DNA of 40,727 nt from Clostridia bacterium (GCA_021202495.1 JAJQCX010000087.1:1-40727); one strand, 5' to 3'. Shown: positions 29,523 to 38,109, numbered from the stretch's first letter. Numbers and translations: made by a program. Notes: a model not told the origin generated them from the sequence alone.

Positions 29523-32282
29523 TTAATCGACTGCTATTCCCATGTTCTTTGCGCACTTTGCGCAGATTGTCGGATGCAGCTCAATCTTTCCGACCGTTTC
29601 CGAAACCGTCCAGCAGCGTTCGCACTTTGCACCTTCAGCCGGATAAACCGAAACCTTGTCCTCGCCCTTTACGACCTCGGCTTTTGAAACGATGAACACT
29701 TCCGCAAGCTCGTCTTCGACGCTCTTTAAGAAATCGTAATCCGCATCCGCTTCAATCACAACCTTTGCCTCAAGGCTCTTTCCTATCTTCTTTTCAGCTC
29801 TCGCTTCCTCAAGAGCTTTAAGCACGTTTTCACGCACGGAGAGCAGCTTATCCCACTTAGCCTCAATCGCGTCGTCGTGATATTTGTCATTCGGCTTTGC
29901 CATGTCGTTCATAACTGCCGAAAATGCCTTCGCGTCGGCAGTGTGGGGCATATAGCTCCAAATTTCGTCCGCCGTATAGCAGAGAACCGGCGCAATCATG
30001 CGTACAAGCGAATCGAGCACAATGTACATCGCGCTCTGCGCACTTCTTCTCTCCTTCGAGCCTGCCGCCGTCGTGTAAAGTCTGTCCTTTATAATATCAA
30101 GATAAATGTTGCTCATGTCAACAACGCAGAAGTTGTGCAGATTATGATAAATCATGTGGAATTCATAATCCTCATACGCCGAAACAACCTTTTCAACGAC
30201 CTTGTTCAGTCTTATCAGCGCCCACTTGTCAATCTCCTGCATCTCACCATAGTCGACCATGTCAGTCTGCGGGTCAAAATCGGCTATGTTTCCGAGTATA
30301 AACCTCGCCGTGTTTCTTATCTTTCTGTAAGCCTCGGAAAGCTGCTTCAAAATCTCCTCCGAAATTGTCATGTCGGTCTTGTAATCCGCCGAAACAACCC
30401 ACAGTCTCAAAATATCCGCGCCGTAACGCGAAATTATGTCAGCCGGGCTAATGCCGTTGCCCTTCGACTTGCTCATCTTCTGACGCTCTTTGTCGACAAT
30501 CATGCCGTGCGTGATAACAATTTTGTACGGCGCGCAGCCGCGTGCCGCAATGCTCGTCAAAAGCGATGACTGGAACCATCCTCTGTGCTGGTCGTTACCT
30601 TCAAGATAAATATCAGCCGGGAACTGCAGCGACTTTTTCACGTCAAGCACGCCGCTGTGGCTTGAGCCCGAATCGAACCAAACGTCCATGATGTCGGTTT
30701 CTTTTCTGAACTTCGCGCAGCCGCATTTGCACTTTGTCCCTTCGGGCAAAATCTCCTCCGGCGTCTCCGTCCACCATGCGTCCGATCCCTTTTCACCGAA
30801 AAGCTTTGCCACGGAATTTATCGATTCCTCCGTCGCCAGCGGCTCGCCGCACTCCTCGCAGTAGAATATCGGAATGGGCACGCCCCAAGTCCTCTGACGG
30901 GAAATGCACCAGTCGTTGCGGTCGAGCACCATCGACTTAATTCTGTCCTCGCCCCAAGCGGGAATCCATCTCACGCCCTCAATCGCCTTAACCGCTTCCT
31001 CTTTTATGTCCTCAACCGACGCAAACCACTGCTCCGTCGCGCGGAAAACAATCGGCTCATGGCATCTCCAGCAGTGCGGATACTGGTGGATAATCGGGTC
31101 AATCGCGAAAAGCATATTGTCCTTTTTCAGTCTTTCAAGTATCTTCGGGTTACTGTCCGCATAAAACAGCCCCGCAAATTCGCCCGCAAGCTCATTCATA
31201 TAGCCCTTGCTGTCAACCGGCACAACAATAGGAATGTCCTTATATCTCTGGCACGCCACATAGTCCTCAACGCCGTGTCCGGGTGCTGTGTGTACGCAGC
31301 CCGTGCCGGCTTCGAGCGTAACATGGTCGCCCGTTATAACAAGGCTCTTTCTCTCCTCGATAAACGGATGCTGACACTTGATATATTCCAAATCCGCGCC
31401 CTTGCATGCGGCAACGGTCTCATATTCCGTTATTCCGCCCGCCTTCATCGCGCTTTCAACAAGCTCCGTCGCCAAAATGTATATTTCGCCGTTAGCCTTA
31501 ACCAAGCTGTATTCAAAATCCGCATTCACCGCAATCGCCACGTTTGCCGGCAGCGTCCACGTTGTCGTCGTCCAAATAACGAAATATACGTTTTTCGGGT
31601 CAACTCCGAGCTTTGCAAGCTCCCCGTTGTCCTCGCAAACGTTGAATTTTACATAGATAGAATCCGTCTTGTCCTCGGCATATTCAATTTCCGCCTCCGC
31701 GAGCGCTGTTTCGCAGTCGGGGCACCAGTAAATGGGCTTCAATCCGCGGTATATATAGCCCTTCTTCACCATTTCTCCGAATATTTTAATCTGCTTTTCC
31801 TCAAACTTGGGATCGAGCGTAACATAAATATCGTCCCAATCGCCAATCGAGCCGAGCCTTTGTATCTGCTTTTTCTGATTTTCAACATAGCCCAGCGCAA
31901 AGTCGCGGCACGTTTCGCGGAACTTCACAACGCCCACCGCGTCGCGGTTGATGCCCAGCTTCTTTATCGCCTGACGCTCAATCGGAAGCCCGTGAGTGTC
32001 CCATCCGTGTATATACGGCGCTTTATAGCCGCTCATGTTCTTATATCTTGTGATAATGTCCTTGAGGGTCTTATTTAACGCATGCCCCATGTGCATATCG
32101 CCGTTAGCATACGGCGGGCCGTCATGCAGCACAAGCAAGGGCTTGCCCTCGTTTGACTCCATTAGCTTTCCGTACAAGTCCTCGTCAAGCCATTTTTTCA
32201 GGATTTCAGGTTCTCTCTGCGGAAGCGACGCCCTCATCGGGAACTGTGTCTTCGGCAGGTTCAACGTCTGACTGTAATCCAT
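29523..32282 (-). CDS. ileS: isoleucyl-tRNA synthetase
   Basis: A 919-residue class I synthetase charging tRNA-Ile and editing mischarged valine. The N-terminus MDYSQTLNLPKTQFPMRASLPQREPE-type segment is highly conserved and fixes the start at ATG 32282. The HIGH signature is HMGH (64-67), the editing domain contains HTAPGHGVEDY, and KMSKS is in RQKMSKSKGNG. A C-terminal zinc site CERCW...CAKC is intact. It overlaps the end of divIVA by 77 nt in another frame. No T-box leader is present, as expected for an internal operon gene. Confidence 0.97.
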   Translation of the reverse strand: MDYSQTLNLPKTQFPMRASLPQREPEILKKWLDEDLYGKLMESNEGKPLLVLHDGPPYANGDMHMGHALNKTLKDIITRYKNMSGYKAPYIHGWDTHGLPIERQAIKKLGINRDAVGVVKFRETCRDFALGYVENQKKQIQRLGSIGDWDDIYVTLDPKFEEKQIKIFGEMVKKGYIYRGLKPIYWCPDCETALAEAEIEYAEDKTDSIYVKFNVCEDNGELAKLGVDPKNVYFVIWTTTTWTLPANVAIAVNADFEYSLVKANGEIYILATELVESAMKAGGITEYETVAACKGADLEYIKCQHPFIEERKSLVITGDHVTLEAGTGCVHTAPGHGVEDYVACQRYKDIPIVVPVDSKGYMNELAGEFAGLFYADSNPKILERLKKDNMLFAIDPIIHQYPHCWRCHEPIVFRATEQWFASVEDIKEEAVKAIEGVRWIPAWGEDRIKSMVLDRNDWCISRQRTWGVPIPIFYCEECGEPLATEESINSVAKLFGEKGSDAWWTETPEEILPEGTKCKCGCAKFRKETDIMDVWFDSGSSHSGVLDVKKSLQFPADIYLEGNDQHRGWFQSSLLTSIAARGCAPYKIVITHGMIVDKERQKMSKSKGNGISPADIISRYGADILRLWVVSADYKTDMTISEEILKQLSEAYRKIRNTARFILGNIADFDPQTDMVDYGEMQEIDKWALIRLNKVVEKVVSAYEDYEFHMIYHNLHNFCVVDMSNIYLDIIKDRLYTTAAGSKERRSAQSAMYIVLDSLVRMIAPVLCYTADEIWSYMPHTADAKAFSAVMNDMAKPNDKYHDDAIEAKWDKLLSVRENVLKALEEARAEKKIGKSLEAKVVIEADADYDFLKSVEDELAEVFIVSKAEVVKGEDKVSVYPAEGAKCERCWTVSETVGKIELHPTICAKCAKNMGIAVD

Positions 32283-32739
32283 CCTTATCACTCCTCAAAT
32301 TTATTAATTTAGCTGTAAGCTCTTTTTGCACATTTAAAATTGAATCTATCTGTAAACCGTAAGAAAGAATATCTCTCTCGGTCTGTTCCTTCATCCTCAG
32401 TGTCTGCGCCGCGTCGGCTCTTGCCGCCTCGCGTATCAGCGTCGCCTCGTTTTCGGCTCTTTCCAATATGACCTGCGCCTTCTGCTCCGCGCCCTTTGCC
32501 AAATCGTCCGCAGCCTTTTGCGCCACAACAAGCGTCTCGCGCATGGTGTCCTCCATGCTCTTATATTTATTCACCAAATCCTCCAAAACCTCAAGTCTGT
32601 CCTTGAGCTTTATGTTCTCCTTGTAAAGCGCCTCATAGTCGCCTTGAATTACAGGCATCATTTCGTCGATGTCCGCTCTTTTATATCCTCCGATCGATTT
32701 GCGAAACTCAATCTTCTGAATTTCAAGAGGTGTCAGCAT
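32206..32739 (-). CDS. divIVA: DivIVA family cell division protein
   Basis: A 177-residue coiled-coil protein that marks curved membrane at division sites and poles in Gram-positive bacteria. The N-terminal domain TPLEIQKIEFRKSIGGYKRADIDEMM is the DivIVA membrane and curvature module; residues 30-145 are heptad-rich coiled coil (EALYKENIKLKDRLEVLEDLVNKYK...). The C-terminal 25 residues are acidic and are encoded in DNA that also encodes the start of ileS in another frame. It lies between ylmH and ileS as in other Firmicutes. AAGGGAG precedes the ATG by 11 nt. Confidence 0.92.
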   Translation of the reverse strand: MLTPLEIQKIEFRKSIGGYKRADIDEMMPVIQGDYEALYKENIKLKDRLEVLEDLVNKYKSMEDTMRETLVVAQKAADDLAKGAEQKAQVILERAENEATLIREAARADAAQTLRMKEQTERDILSYGLQIDSILNVQKELTAKLINLRSDKDGLQSDVEPAEDTVPDEGVASAERT

Positions 32740-32766
32740 AAAACAATCAACTCCCTTAGATGTACT

Positions 32767-33537
32767 TCAAATGTACTTCTTTATCGTCACATAAATGCGT
32801 CCCTTTTTCGAAAGACCCGACGTTGACGCAACAATGCCTTTTCCGTGGCGGCGCACCGAAATTATGTCCCCTTCTTTTATTTCCCTGTCGCATTTTACGC
32901 AAAGGCGCTGATTTAAGAAAAACATTTGATTTTCAATCATCTCCGCCGCCTTTGAGCGCGACGTCGAAAGCATCACCGAAACGACGCTGTCGGCTCGAAG
33001 GCTTGCAACCGTCCCCGTCACCTCTTCAAACCGCGCCTCAACGTGAAGCTCACAAGGCTCGGTAATCTCCGAGCGCACACTGACGCCTCCGACCGCGGTA
33101 AGGCTCTGCGCAACATATTTCGCCGTTTTTTCCTCGGCAAATAAAACCGCGTCCTCACCACGCACCAAAATGTCGCCCACACGGCAGCGCTCAATTCCGA
33201 GCGACAAAACGCTGCCCAAAAAATCGGGAGGCTTTAATCTTACAATCCCGCTCCACGTTATCCTCACGGCTTTTATCGGAAAATAAATCTCCTCATCCGC
33301 GACAGATGAAAACGCCAGCATAACACGCGCCGCGCCCTCATAGCCGCCGCCTGCGCTCCGGAATGTTTCACCGATGTACTTTTCGCGGTTTAAAAATTCG
33401 CCGTATTCTCTTTCCGACAAAAACTGCGTGAACATTACTCTGCCGCTCTTTTCCGCGGCGGCAGCCTTGTCAAAAACCTTTTCCAGCGCCTCTCGGTCTT
33501 CCGCCGTCAACGCCGCCAAAAATTTTTCTCTGTCCAT
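32767..33537 (-). CDS. ylmH: YlmH S4-domain RNA-binding protein
   Basis: A 256-residue protein of the YlmH family, S4-domain proteins linked to ribosome-associated quality control and to division gene clusters. The C-terminal S4 domain is clear (RADSVVSVMLSTSRSKAAEMIENQMFFLNQRLCVKCDREIKEGDIISVRRHGKGIV, about 180-235); the N-terminal region has TQFLSEREYGEFLN and the PIKAVRITWSG segment of the family. ATG 33537 directly abuts the sepF stop. The usual ylmG gene between sepF and ylmH is absent. Confidence 0.92.
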   Translation of the reverse strand: MDREKFLAALTAEDREALEKVFDKAAAAEKSGRVMFTQFLSEREYGEFLNREKYIGETFRSAGGGYEGAARVMLAFSSVADEEIYFPIKAVRITWSGIVRLKPPDFLGSVLSLGIERCRVGDILVRGEDAVLFAEEKTAKYVAQSLTAVGGVSVRSEITEPCELHVEARFEEVTGTVASLRADSVVSVMLSTSRSKAAEMIENQMFFLNQRLCVKCDREIKEGDIISVRRHGKGIVASTSGLSKKGRIYVTIKKYI

Positions 33538-34029
33538 TTATATATCCAACGAAAAGTCGTTCGAGCCGTAAAGACTCTCCTTAATGTCGCCGGTAATCTT
33601 CACGCCGTTGGGCGTCACTATAAATATTTCCTTCGACGCTTTTTCCACCGAGCCGTCAAGTGCATACGATGCGCCGCAAACCATGTCAACTACGCGCACG
33701 GCATCGCTGTGGTCAAGCCTTGCAAGGTTAAACACCACAGGGATTCTCTGCTTCATATGATCGACTATCGTCCTTGCGCCCTCAAACGTGTCAAGCTTCA
33801 AAAGGGCAATCTCCTGCGCACCGCCGGAATTAAGCGTCACAACCTTGCCTTTCTTCACTCCCGGAGCCGAAAAATCCTCCGACGTGCGAGTTGTCTGCAC
33901 CGTCTGTGTTGTCTGACGTGTCTTTGTTCGCTTTTCCTCCTTAGGCGTTACCTCTTCCTCTTCGCCTTCATCGTCTTCCAGTGTAAACAGCATGTTCTTA
34001 AATTGTTTCATTGCGTCTGAAAGTGCCAA
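33538..34029 (-). CDS. sepF: SepF cell division protein
   Basis: A 163-residue FtsZ-binding, membrane-tethered division protein. It has an N-terminal amphipathic helix (MALSDAMKQFKNMLF) for membrane binding, an acidic then Thr/Lys/Gln-rich linker (about 17-55), and the C-terminal SepF core (about 75-155: ARTIVDHMKQRIPVVFNLARLDHSDAVRVVDMVCGASYALDG...EIFIVTPNGVKI). The start is TTG 34029 with GGGAG 6 nt upstream, and the encoded N-terminus matches the family. It follows ylmE after a 96-nt gap that holds the 64-bp hairpin repeat. Confidence 0.93.
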   Translation of the reverse strand: MALSDAMKQFKNMLFTLEDDEGEEEEVTPKEEKRTKTRQTTQTVQTTRTSEDFSAPGVKKGKVVTLNSGGAQEIALLKLDTFEGARTIVDHMKQRIPVVFNLARLDHSDAVRVVDMVCGASYALDGSVEKASKEIFIVTPNGVKITGDIKESLYGSNDFSLDI

Positions 34030-34059
34030 TTTGTTCTCCCCCTATCTTTTTGTATATGG

Positions 34060-34123
34060 TTCGGCGGCTGCGCCGCCGAACACGGGGACAAGCTCCGCTT
34101 TTCCCCGTAAACCTCTTTTCACA
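34060..34123 (-). repeat. 64-bp two-hairpin repeat, copy 2 (ylmE-sepF gap)
   Basis: Hairpin TTCGGCGGC/GCCGCCGAA with loop TGC, then the same ACGGGG/CCCCGT stem and tail as at 27782-27824. 59 of 64 positions match copy 1, and the five differences are two compensated base pairs and one loop base. It fills the ylmE-sepF intergenic space. Confidence 0.8.
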
Positions 34124-34125
34124 GT

Positions 34126-34788
34126 TTAATCGCGCTTCCCGAAAATTGCCGAACCTACCCGAACGTGCGTCGCACCTTCTTCGACGGCAGCGGTATAATC
34201 CCCGCTCATGCCCATCGAAAGAATGTCAAAGCCGTCGTACTCTTCAAACAATTCTCTTGCGCGTCTGAAAATCGGACGCGCCTCGTCGCTATTTTCGCAT
34301 TTGGGAGCCATTGTCATCAGCCCGCGCACCCGCACGTGCCCCAACTCCCCTATCTTATTCATTATATCGGGTATTTCCTCAATTGTCAAACCATATTTGC
34401 TTTTTTCTCCCGATATATTTATTTCAAGCAGCACATTTTGCACAATATTTTGCATTGCGGTGCGTCTTTCCGTTTCGCTCAAAAGCTCCCACGAATCGAT
34501 AGAATGAATGAGCTCGGTTTTCCCCGCAATGTATTTCACCTTGTTTTTCTGCAAATGACCTATCAAGTGCCACCTTGCGCCCTTGACCTTCTCCATCTTG
34601 TCGACCATTTCCTGCACTCTGTTTTCGCCCAATATCACGCAGCCCGCGTCAACCGCCTCCCGCACTCTTTCGGGCGGCATCGTCTTTGAAACGGCAATCA
34701 GCGTCACGTCGTTTTTTCGCCCCGCTCTTTCGCACGCCTTTTCAATATTCTCGCGCACCCGCTCAATATTTTCCGCAATTTCGCTCAT
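34126..34788 (-). CDS. ylmE: YggS/YlmE family PLP homeostasis protein
   Basis: A 220-residue pyridoxal 5'-phosphate-binding protein with an alanine-racemase-like barrel, involved in PLP balance. Lys35 in AVSKTMPPE is the PLP Schiff-base lysine; GENRVQEMVDK, WHLIGHLQKNKVK, NISGEKSKYG, GLMTMAP and LSMGMSGDYTAAV are all family motifs. The start is ATG 34788 behind AAGGGGG, overlapping the aroE-aroK stop by 4 nt (ATGA). It heads the divisome cluster. Confidence 0.94.
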   Translation of the reverse strand: MSEIAENIERVRENIEKACERAGRKNDVTLIAVSKTMPPERVREAVDAGCVILGENRVQEMVDKMEKVKGARWHLIGHLQKNKVKYIAGKTELIHSIDSWELLSETERRTAMQNIVQNVLLEINISGEKSKYGLTIEEIPDIMNKIGELGHVRVRGLMTMAPKCENSDEARPIFRRARELFEEYDGFDILSMGMSGDYTAAVEEGATHVRVGSAIFGKRD

Positions 34789-36143
34789 TCCAAAGCCCCC
34801 TTTAAGCAATGCTCATAGTAAAGGTCAAGTATCGCTCCCGCGCTTTCTTCCTTCTCCGCGTCGGTCACGTCAAGCGCGGCGTCGCAGTTTTGATAAAACG
34901 GCTCTCTTTCCTCCAAAAGCTTTGCCGCCTCCTCCTTCGTCTTTCCCGAAAGAAGCGGGCGAGAGTCGGTATTGTCTCCGATGTTTTTGTAAACTCTGTC
35001 AATGTCCGCCTTAAGCCTCACAATAAATCCGTTCTGCCGCAAAATATCTATGTTTTCCTTTCGCAGCACGGCTCCGCCGCCAAGCGAAATCACGGCTCCC
35101 TGCTCCTTCGCCGCCCGCTTTATCGTCTCACTCTCAAGGTCGCGGAAATATTTTTCGCCCTTTTCCTTAAATATATCCGTTATCTTCCCATGCTCGCGCT
35201 CTATCACGTCATCCGTGTCGATAAACCGCATGCCGACTCTTGACGCAATCTCGCGCCCGACCGCGCTTTTCCCCGTGCCCATAAAGCCCGTCAGCACGAT
35301 GTTCTTTTTCATCGCCGTCATGGCGTAAAGCGCGTCAACTATAGTTTCGTCAACTTTTTTTCCCGTAAAGCGTTCAAACGCCGCCACCGCCTGATAAATG
35401 AGCATCCCAATCCCGCCGACGCATTTCAGCCCCACCGAGCCCGCCATTTTCAAAAACATCGTCCTTCGCGGACAATACACAATGTCCGCCGCCACGGCGC
35501 TCTTTTTCATTTTTTTAAACACTCTCATGTCGTCAATCGGGCTCAAATCGCTGTTCATGCCGACGCTCGTCGCGTTTATCAGTATGTCCGCATCGTAAAC
35601 GTCCTCAACCCTTTTTGCCTTTTTGGGGTAATATTTGTTTATCCTTTCGCACAGCGCGTCCGCCTTGTCAGCCGTCCTGTTTTTTATCTCAATTTCCTTC
35701 GCGCCCGCCTCCGCCAACGCCATCGCAACGCCCATCGCCGCGCCGCCCGCGCCCAATATAACGCAAGTTTTGCCCTTAACGTCAACTCCCTCGCGCTTAA
35801 GGCTTCGTATAAATCCCTCGCCGTCGGTGTTATAACCTTTAATTTTTCCGTTTTCGTTCACGAGAGTGTTGCACGCGCCCATTCTCTTTGCCGCTCCGTC
35901 AACCTCATCCGCCAATCGGAACGCCTCCGTTTTGTGCGGAATTGTCACGTTCAATCCGCGGATATTCAGCGCCTTCATGCCGCGCAGCGCATTTTCCATC
36001 TCGCCCTTTTCGACCCTGTAGGCGCAGTATGTATAATCAAGCCCCGTCAAACGCGCCATAGTGTTGTGCAAAAGAGGCGACAAGCTGTGCTCCACCGGGC
36101 AGCCCACAACACCCAAGCTCACCGTTTTTCCGTTAATACCCAT
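34785..36143 (-). CDS. aroEK: shikimate dehydrogenase-shikimate kinase fusion
   Basis: A 452-residue bifunctional enzyme of aromatic amino acid synthesis. Residues 1-275 are AroE: GCPVEHSLSPLLHN binds shikimate, NVTIPHK (Lys71) and NTDGEG (Asp107) are catalytic, and GAGGAAMGVA with NRT binds NADPH. Residues 278-452 are AroK: Walker A GFMGTGKS (286-293), DTDD (309-312) and SLGGGAVLR (shikimate binding). The join is short (DALYAMTAMKK), so the two consecutive steps dehydroshikimate to shikimate to shikimate 3-phosphate sit in one chain. Met278 with its context could still act as an internal start. It overlaps ylmE by 4 nt. GGGGG lies 8 nt before ATG 36143. Confidence 0.94.
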   Translation of the reverse strand: MGINGKTVSLGVVGCPVEHSLSPLLHNTMARLTGLDYTYCAYRVEKGEMENALRGMKALNIRGLNVTIPHKTEAFRLADEVDGAAKRMGACNTLVNENGKIKGYNTDGEGFIRSLKREGVDVKGKTCVILGAGGAAMGVAMALAEAGAKEIEIKNRTADKADALCERINKYYPKKAKRVEDVYDADILINATSVGMNSDLSPIDDMRVFKKMKKSAVAADIVYCPRRTMFLKMAGSVGLKCVGGIGMLIYQAVAAFERFTGKKVDETIVDALYAMTAMKKNIVLTGFMGTGKSAVGREIASRVGMRFIDTDDVIEREHGKITDIFKEKGEKYFRDLESETIKRAAKEQGAVISLGGGAVLRKENIDILRQNGFIVRLKADIDRVYKNIGDNTDSRPLLSGKTKEEAAKLLEEREPFYQNCDAALDVTDAEKEESAGAILDLYYEHCLKGALE

Positions 36144-36191
36144 ACCTTTTACCCCCTTCGTACCTTTCCGCGCGAGCCGCGCGTCAATTTA

Positions 36192-36210
36192 AATTTTGCA
36201 CAGCAAAATT
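36192..36210. repeat. AT-rich hairpin repeat upstream of aroE-aroK
   Basis: Perfect eight-pair stem AATTTTGC/GCAAAATT with a 3-nt loop, next to GC-rich CGCGC repeats and a GAAGTTGAGGAAG stretch that recalls the end of the AI-2E gene. It is the same style of 3-nt-loop hairpin as at 7980 and 27761. Confidence 0.45.
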
Positions 36211-36221
36211 CTTCCTCAACT

Positions 36222-37322
36222 TCACGCTTCAAACTCCAAACTGCTGTTCTGCTGCTGCAGCAAAAACATAGCCTTTTGCGTTTCTATTTCCGCTCTCAAT
36301 TCTTCCTCGGTCGGCAAATATAATTTATATTTTGAAGCAAAAAGCTGCTCGCTGCCGTGCATTACCGAATATCGCGCTATGTCCTCATCGGTATCGGAGC
36401 AAAGCACAATTCCAATCGTTGGGTTGTCGCCCTCGCTGCGTTTCATCTCGTCGTACATTCTAATATACATATCCATTTGCCCGACATCCTGATGTGTGAT
36501 TTTCTGCGTTTTCAAATCTATCAATACAAAGCATTTCAAAATGTAATTATAAAACACAAGGTCAATATAGTAATCCTGCTTTTCCGTATGAATGTGCTGC
36601 TGACGCGCGACAAAAGCATATCCTTTGCCAAGCTCCATGAGAAATTTTTGCAAATTCGACAAAATACTTGTCTCAAGCTCGCTTTCCGTGAAATCCGCAT
36701 CGGACGACATTCCCAAAAATTCCGCTATGACAGGATTTTTGATAAATTCAAGCTTGTCTGACCGATACTCCGCCGTCAAATTTTTCATTTCCTTTTCAAC
36801 TGTCTCCCGATTTTGAGATCGGAGCATACGATAATAATACTGTGACGAAACATTGCGCTGCAGCGTCCTCACGCTCCAACCTTCCGACGCTGCTTCCTTT
36901 TCATACCAAGCGCGGGCATTTTCGTCTTTAACCTGCAACAGAATTGCATAGTGTGACCATGACAGCAGCCCTGCAGATTTTCCAGACACCGTCTGGAAAA
37001 TCTCCGGATAGGCTTTATAAAACGAATAAAAATTATATAAATTTGATTTTGTAAATCCTTTGCCAAACTCCGCGGTAAGCTCCTTTGACAGCTTTTTTAT
37101 AACCTCCGCACCGTATTCGGCGCGGTTTTCGCCCTGCATTTCTTCGCTCGCAATCCTAAACCCAAGAAGCCAATTTCTGCGCACAAGCAAAGTGTTGACC
37201 GCTTGATAAGCCGATTTTTGCGCAGACTCGATTATCCCGCACATATCCTTCAAAATGTCGTCTGTTTTGACAAAATCATTCATAATGTTGTTTGCGCCAA
37301 TGTTTGCCGGCTTTGTATCCAT
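36222..37322 (-). CDS. yhcG: YhcG-type DUF1016 PD-(D/E)xK nuclease-like protein
   Basis: A 366-residue two-domain protein. The N-terminal DUF1016 helical domain (about 20-175) includes LSKELTAEFGKGFTKSNLYNFYSFYKAYPEIFQTVS and LSWSHYAILL. The C-terminal domain is a PD-(D/E)xK fold with DYYIDLVFYNYILKCFVLIDLKTQKITHQDVGQMDMYI; Asp254, Asp269 and Lys271 would form the catalytic set, Asp replacing the more common Glu. YhcG-like proteins are mobile accessory genes often found inside type I restriction loci; their role is unsettled. Here it is alone between leucine and shikimate genes and beside a fold-back element. GGGGAG precedes the ATG. Confidence 0.88.
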   Translation of the reverse strand: MDTKPANIGANNIMNDFVKTDDILKDMCGIIESAQKSAYQAVNTLLVRRNWLLGFRIASEEMQGENRAEYGAEVIKKLSKELTAEFGKGFTKSNLYNFYSFYKAYPEIFQTVSGKSAGLLSWSHYAILLQVKDENARAWYEKEAASEGWSVRTLQRNVSSQYYYRMLRSQNRETVEKEMKNLTAEYRSDKLEFIKNPVIAEFLGMSSDADFTESELETSILSNLQKFLMELGKGYAFVARQQHIHTEKQDYYIDLVFYNYILKCFVLIDLKTQKITHQDVGQMDMYIRMYDEMKRSEGDNPTIGIVLCSDTDEDIARYSVMHGSEQLFASKYKLYLPTEEELRAEIETQKAMFLLQQQNSSLEFEA

Positions 37323-37444
37323 AATGCTTCTCTCCCCGTTTTGTAAAATGAAACGCTTTAAAGCCCCATGCCGGTATCAATATTACACCGCGCAAAGCGC
37401 CGGTGTGGTCAAAAAACCTTGTTTCATTCTCCTTGCTCTTCCTT

Positions 37445-37621
37445 GGGAAGCACTGATTAATTAACGCCTAACGGCTTGGCACACATCTCGCTTGCGTATT
37501 TTCCGTCATTGGGGCACAAGAAATCCCTCGTGAATACACAAAGTATTCACTCGAAATTTTTGCACAATCTGACGAAAAATCCGACGGCGCGATACACCGC
37601 CTACATCAATCAGCGCTTCCC
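37445..37621. mobile_element. 177-bp fold-back (MITE-like) element
   Basis: Ends are an imperfect 17-bp inverted repeat: GGGAAGCACTGATTAAT on the left and, inverted, GGGAAGCGCTGATTGAT on the right. The interior is a near full-length imperfect palindrome: ATTTTCCGTCA pairs with TGACGAAAAAT-type sequence, and the centre is a perfect GTGAATAC/GTATTCAC with a 5-nt loop (37530-37550). CCTT on both sides may be a target duplication. There is no coding capacity, so any movement would need a transposase elsewhere. Its right end runs into yqeG and provides its stop codon. Confidence 0.7.
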
Positions 37622-38109
37622 CTTATCCGCCGCAAAAACGGCTTTTCCAAGATTCGTTTGAATTTTATGAATTTCCCCTCGCCCTCGGGCGTTATCGGCT
37701 CCACAAGCACGCTCAAGCACCCCGCACGGTTCGCGCCCCAAACGTCGGTAAATATCTGATCGCCTATCGCGGCGATTTTACTTTTTTGCACACTCATGCA
37801 CTCCGCCGCTTTTTCATAGCCCAACACCCGCGGCTTTAACGCCTTTGAAACGTGGTATTCAATCCCAATCCTTTCGCAAAACGGCGCAACCCTTTTCTCC
37901 GAATTGTTCGACACAACGCAGAGCTTTATGCCGTTTTGCCGCATGTCCTCCAAAAAGAGCTTCACCCTCTCCGTCGGATTAGGGTCGTCGTGCGGCACAA
38001 GAGTGTTGTCTATATCAAGCACCACAGCCTCCATGCCTTTTTCAAGGAGCATGGAGGCAGTGATGCACGATATTGATTTCGCATATATATCGGGAAAAAA
38101 ATTTTTCAT
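37606..38109 (-). CDS. yqeG: YqeG family HAD phosphatase
   Basis: A 167-residue HAD IIIA phosphatase of the YqeG family. Motif I is VVLDIDNTLVPH (two catalytic Asp), motif II is CVVSNNSEKR, a Lys is in KALKPR, and motif IV is AIGDQIFTDVWGAN. Firmicute yqeG genes often sit near aroE; here yhcG and a fold-back element come between. The start is ATG 38109, overlapping the leuB stop by 1 nt (TGATG). The last few residues (about GSAD) and the stop lie within the terminal repeat of the element at 37445-37621, so the original C-terminus was probably replaced; the catalytic part is intact. Confidence 0.93.
   Translation of the reverse strand: MKNFFPDIYAKSISCITASMLLEKGMEAVVLDIDNTLVPHDDPNPTERVKLFLEDMRQNGIKLCVVSNNSEKRVAPFCERIGIEYHVSKALKPRVLGYEKAAECMSVQKSKIAAIGDQIFTDVWGANRAGCLSVLVEPITPEGEGKFIKFKRILEKPFLRRIRGSAD

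Noticed and set aside
30734..32078. Long plus-strand open frames opposite ileS and other minus-strand genes
   Set aside because: They are antisense shadows of strongly conserved genes and show no domain, ribosome site or promoter.
32283..32740. T-box leader for ileS
   Set aside because: The space before ileS is fully coding (divIVA), and no T-box sequence or structure is seen.
37323..37444. Promoter for yhcG with a hairpin between -35 and -10
   Set aside because: TTGACC and TGTAAT are 19 nt apart with a GC-rich stem between; too weak to call.
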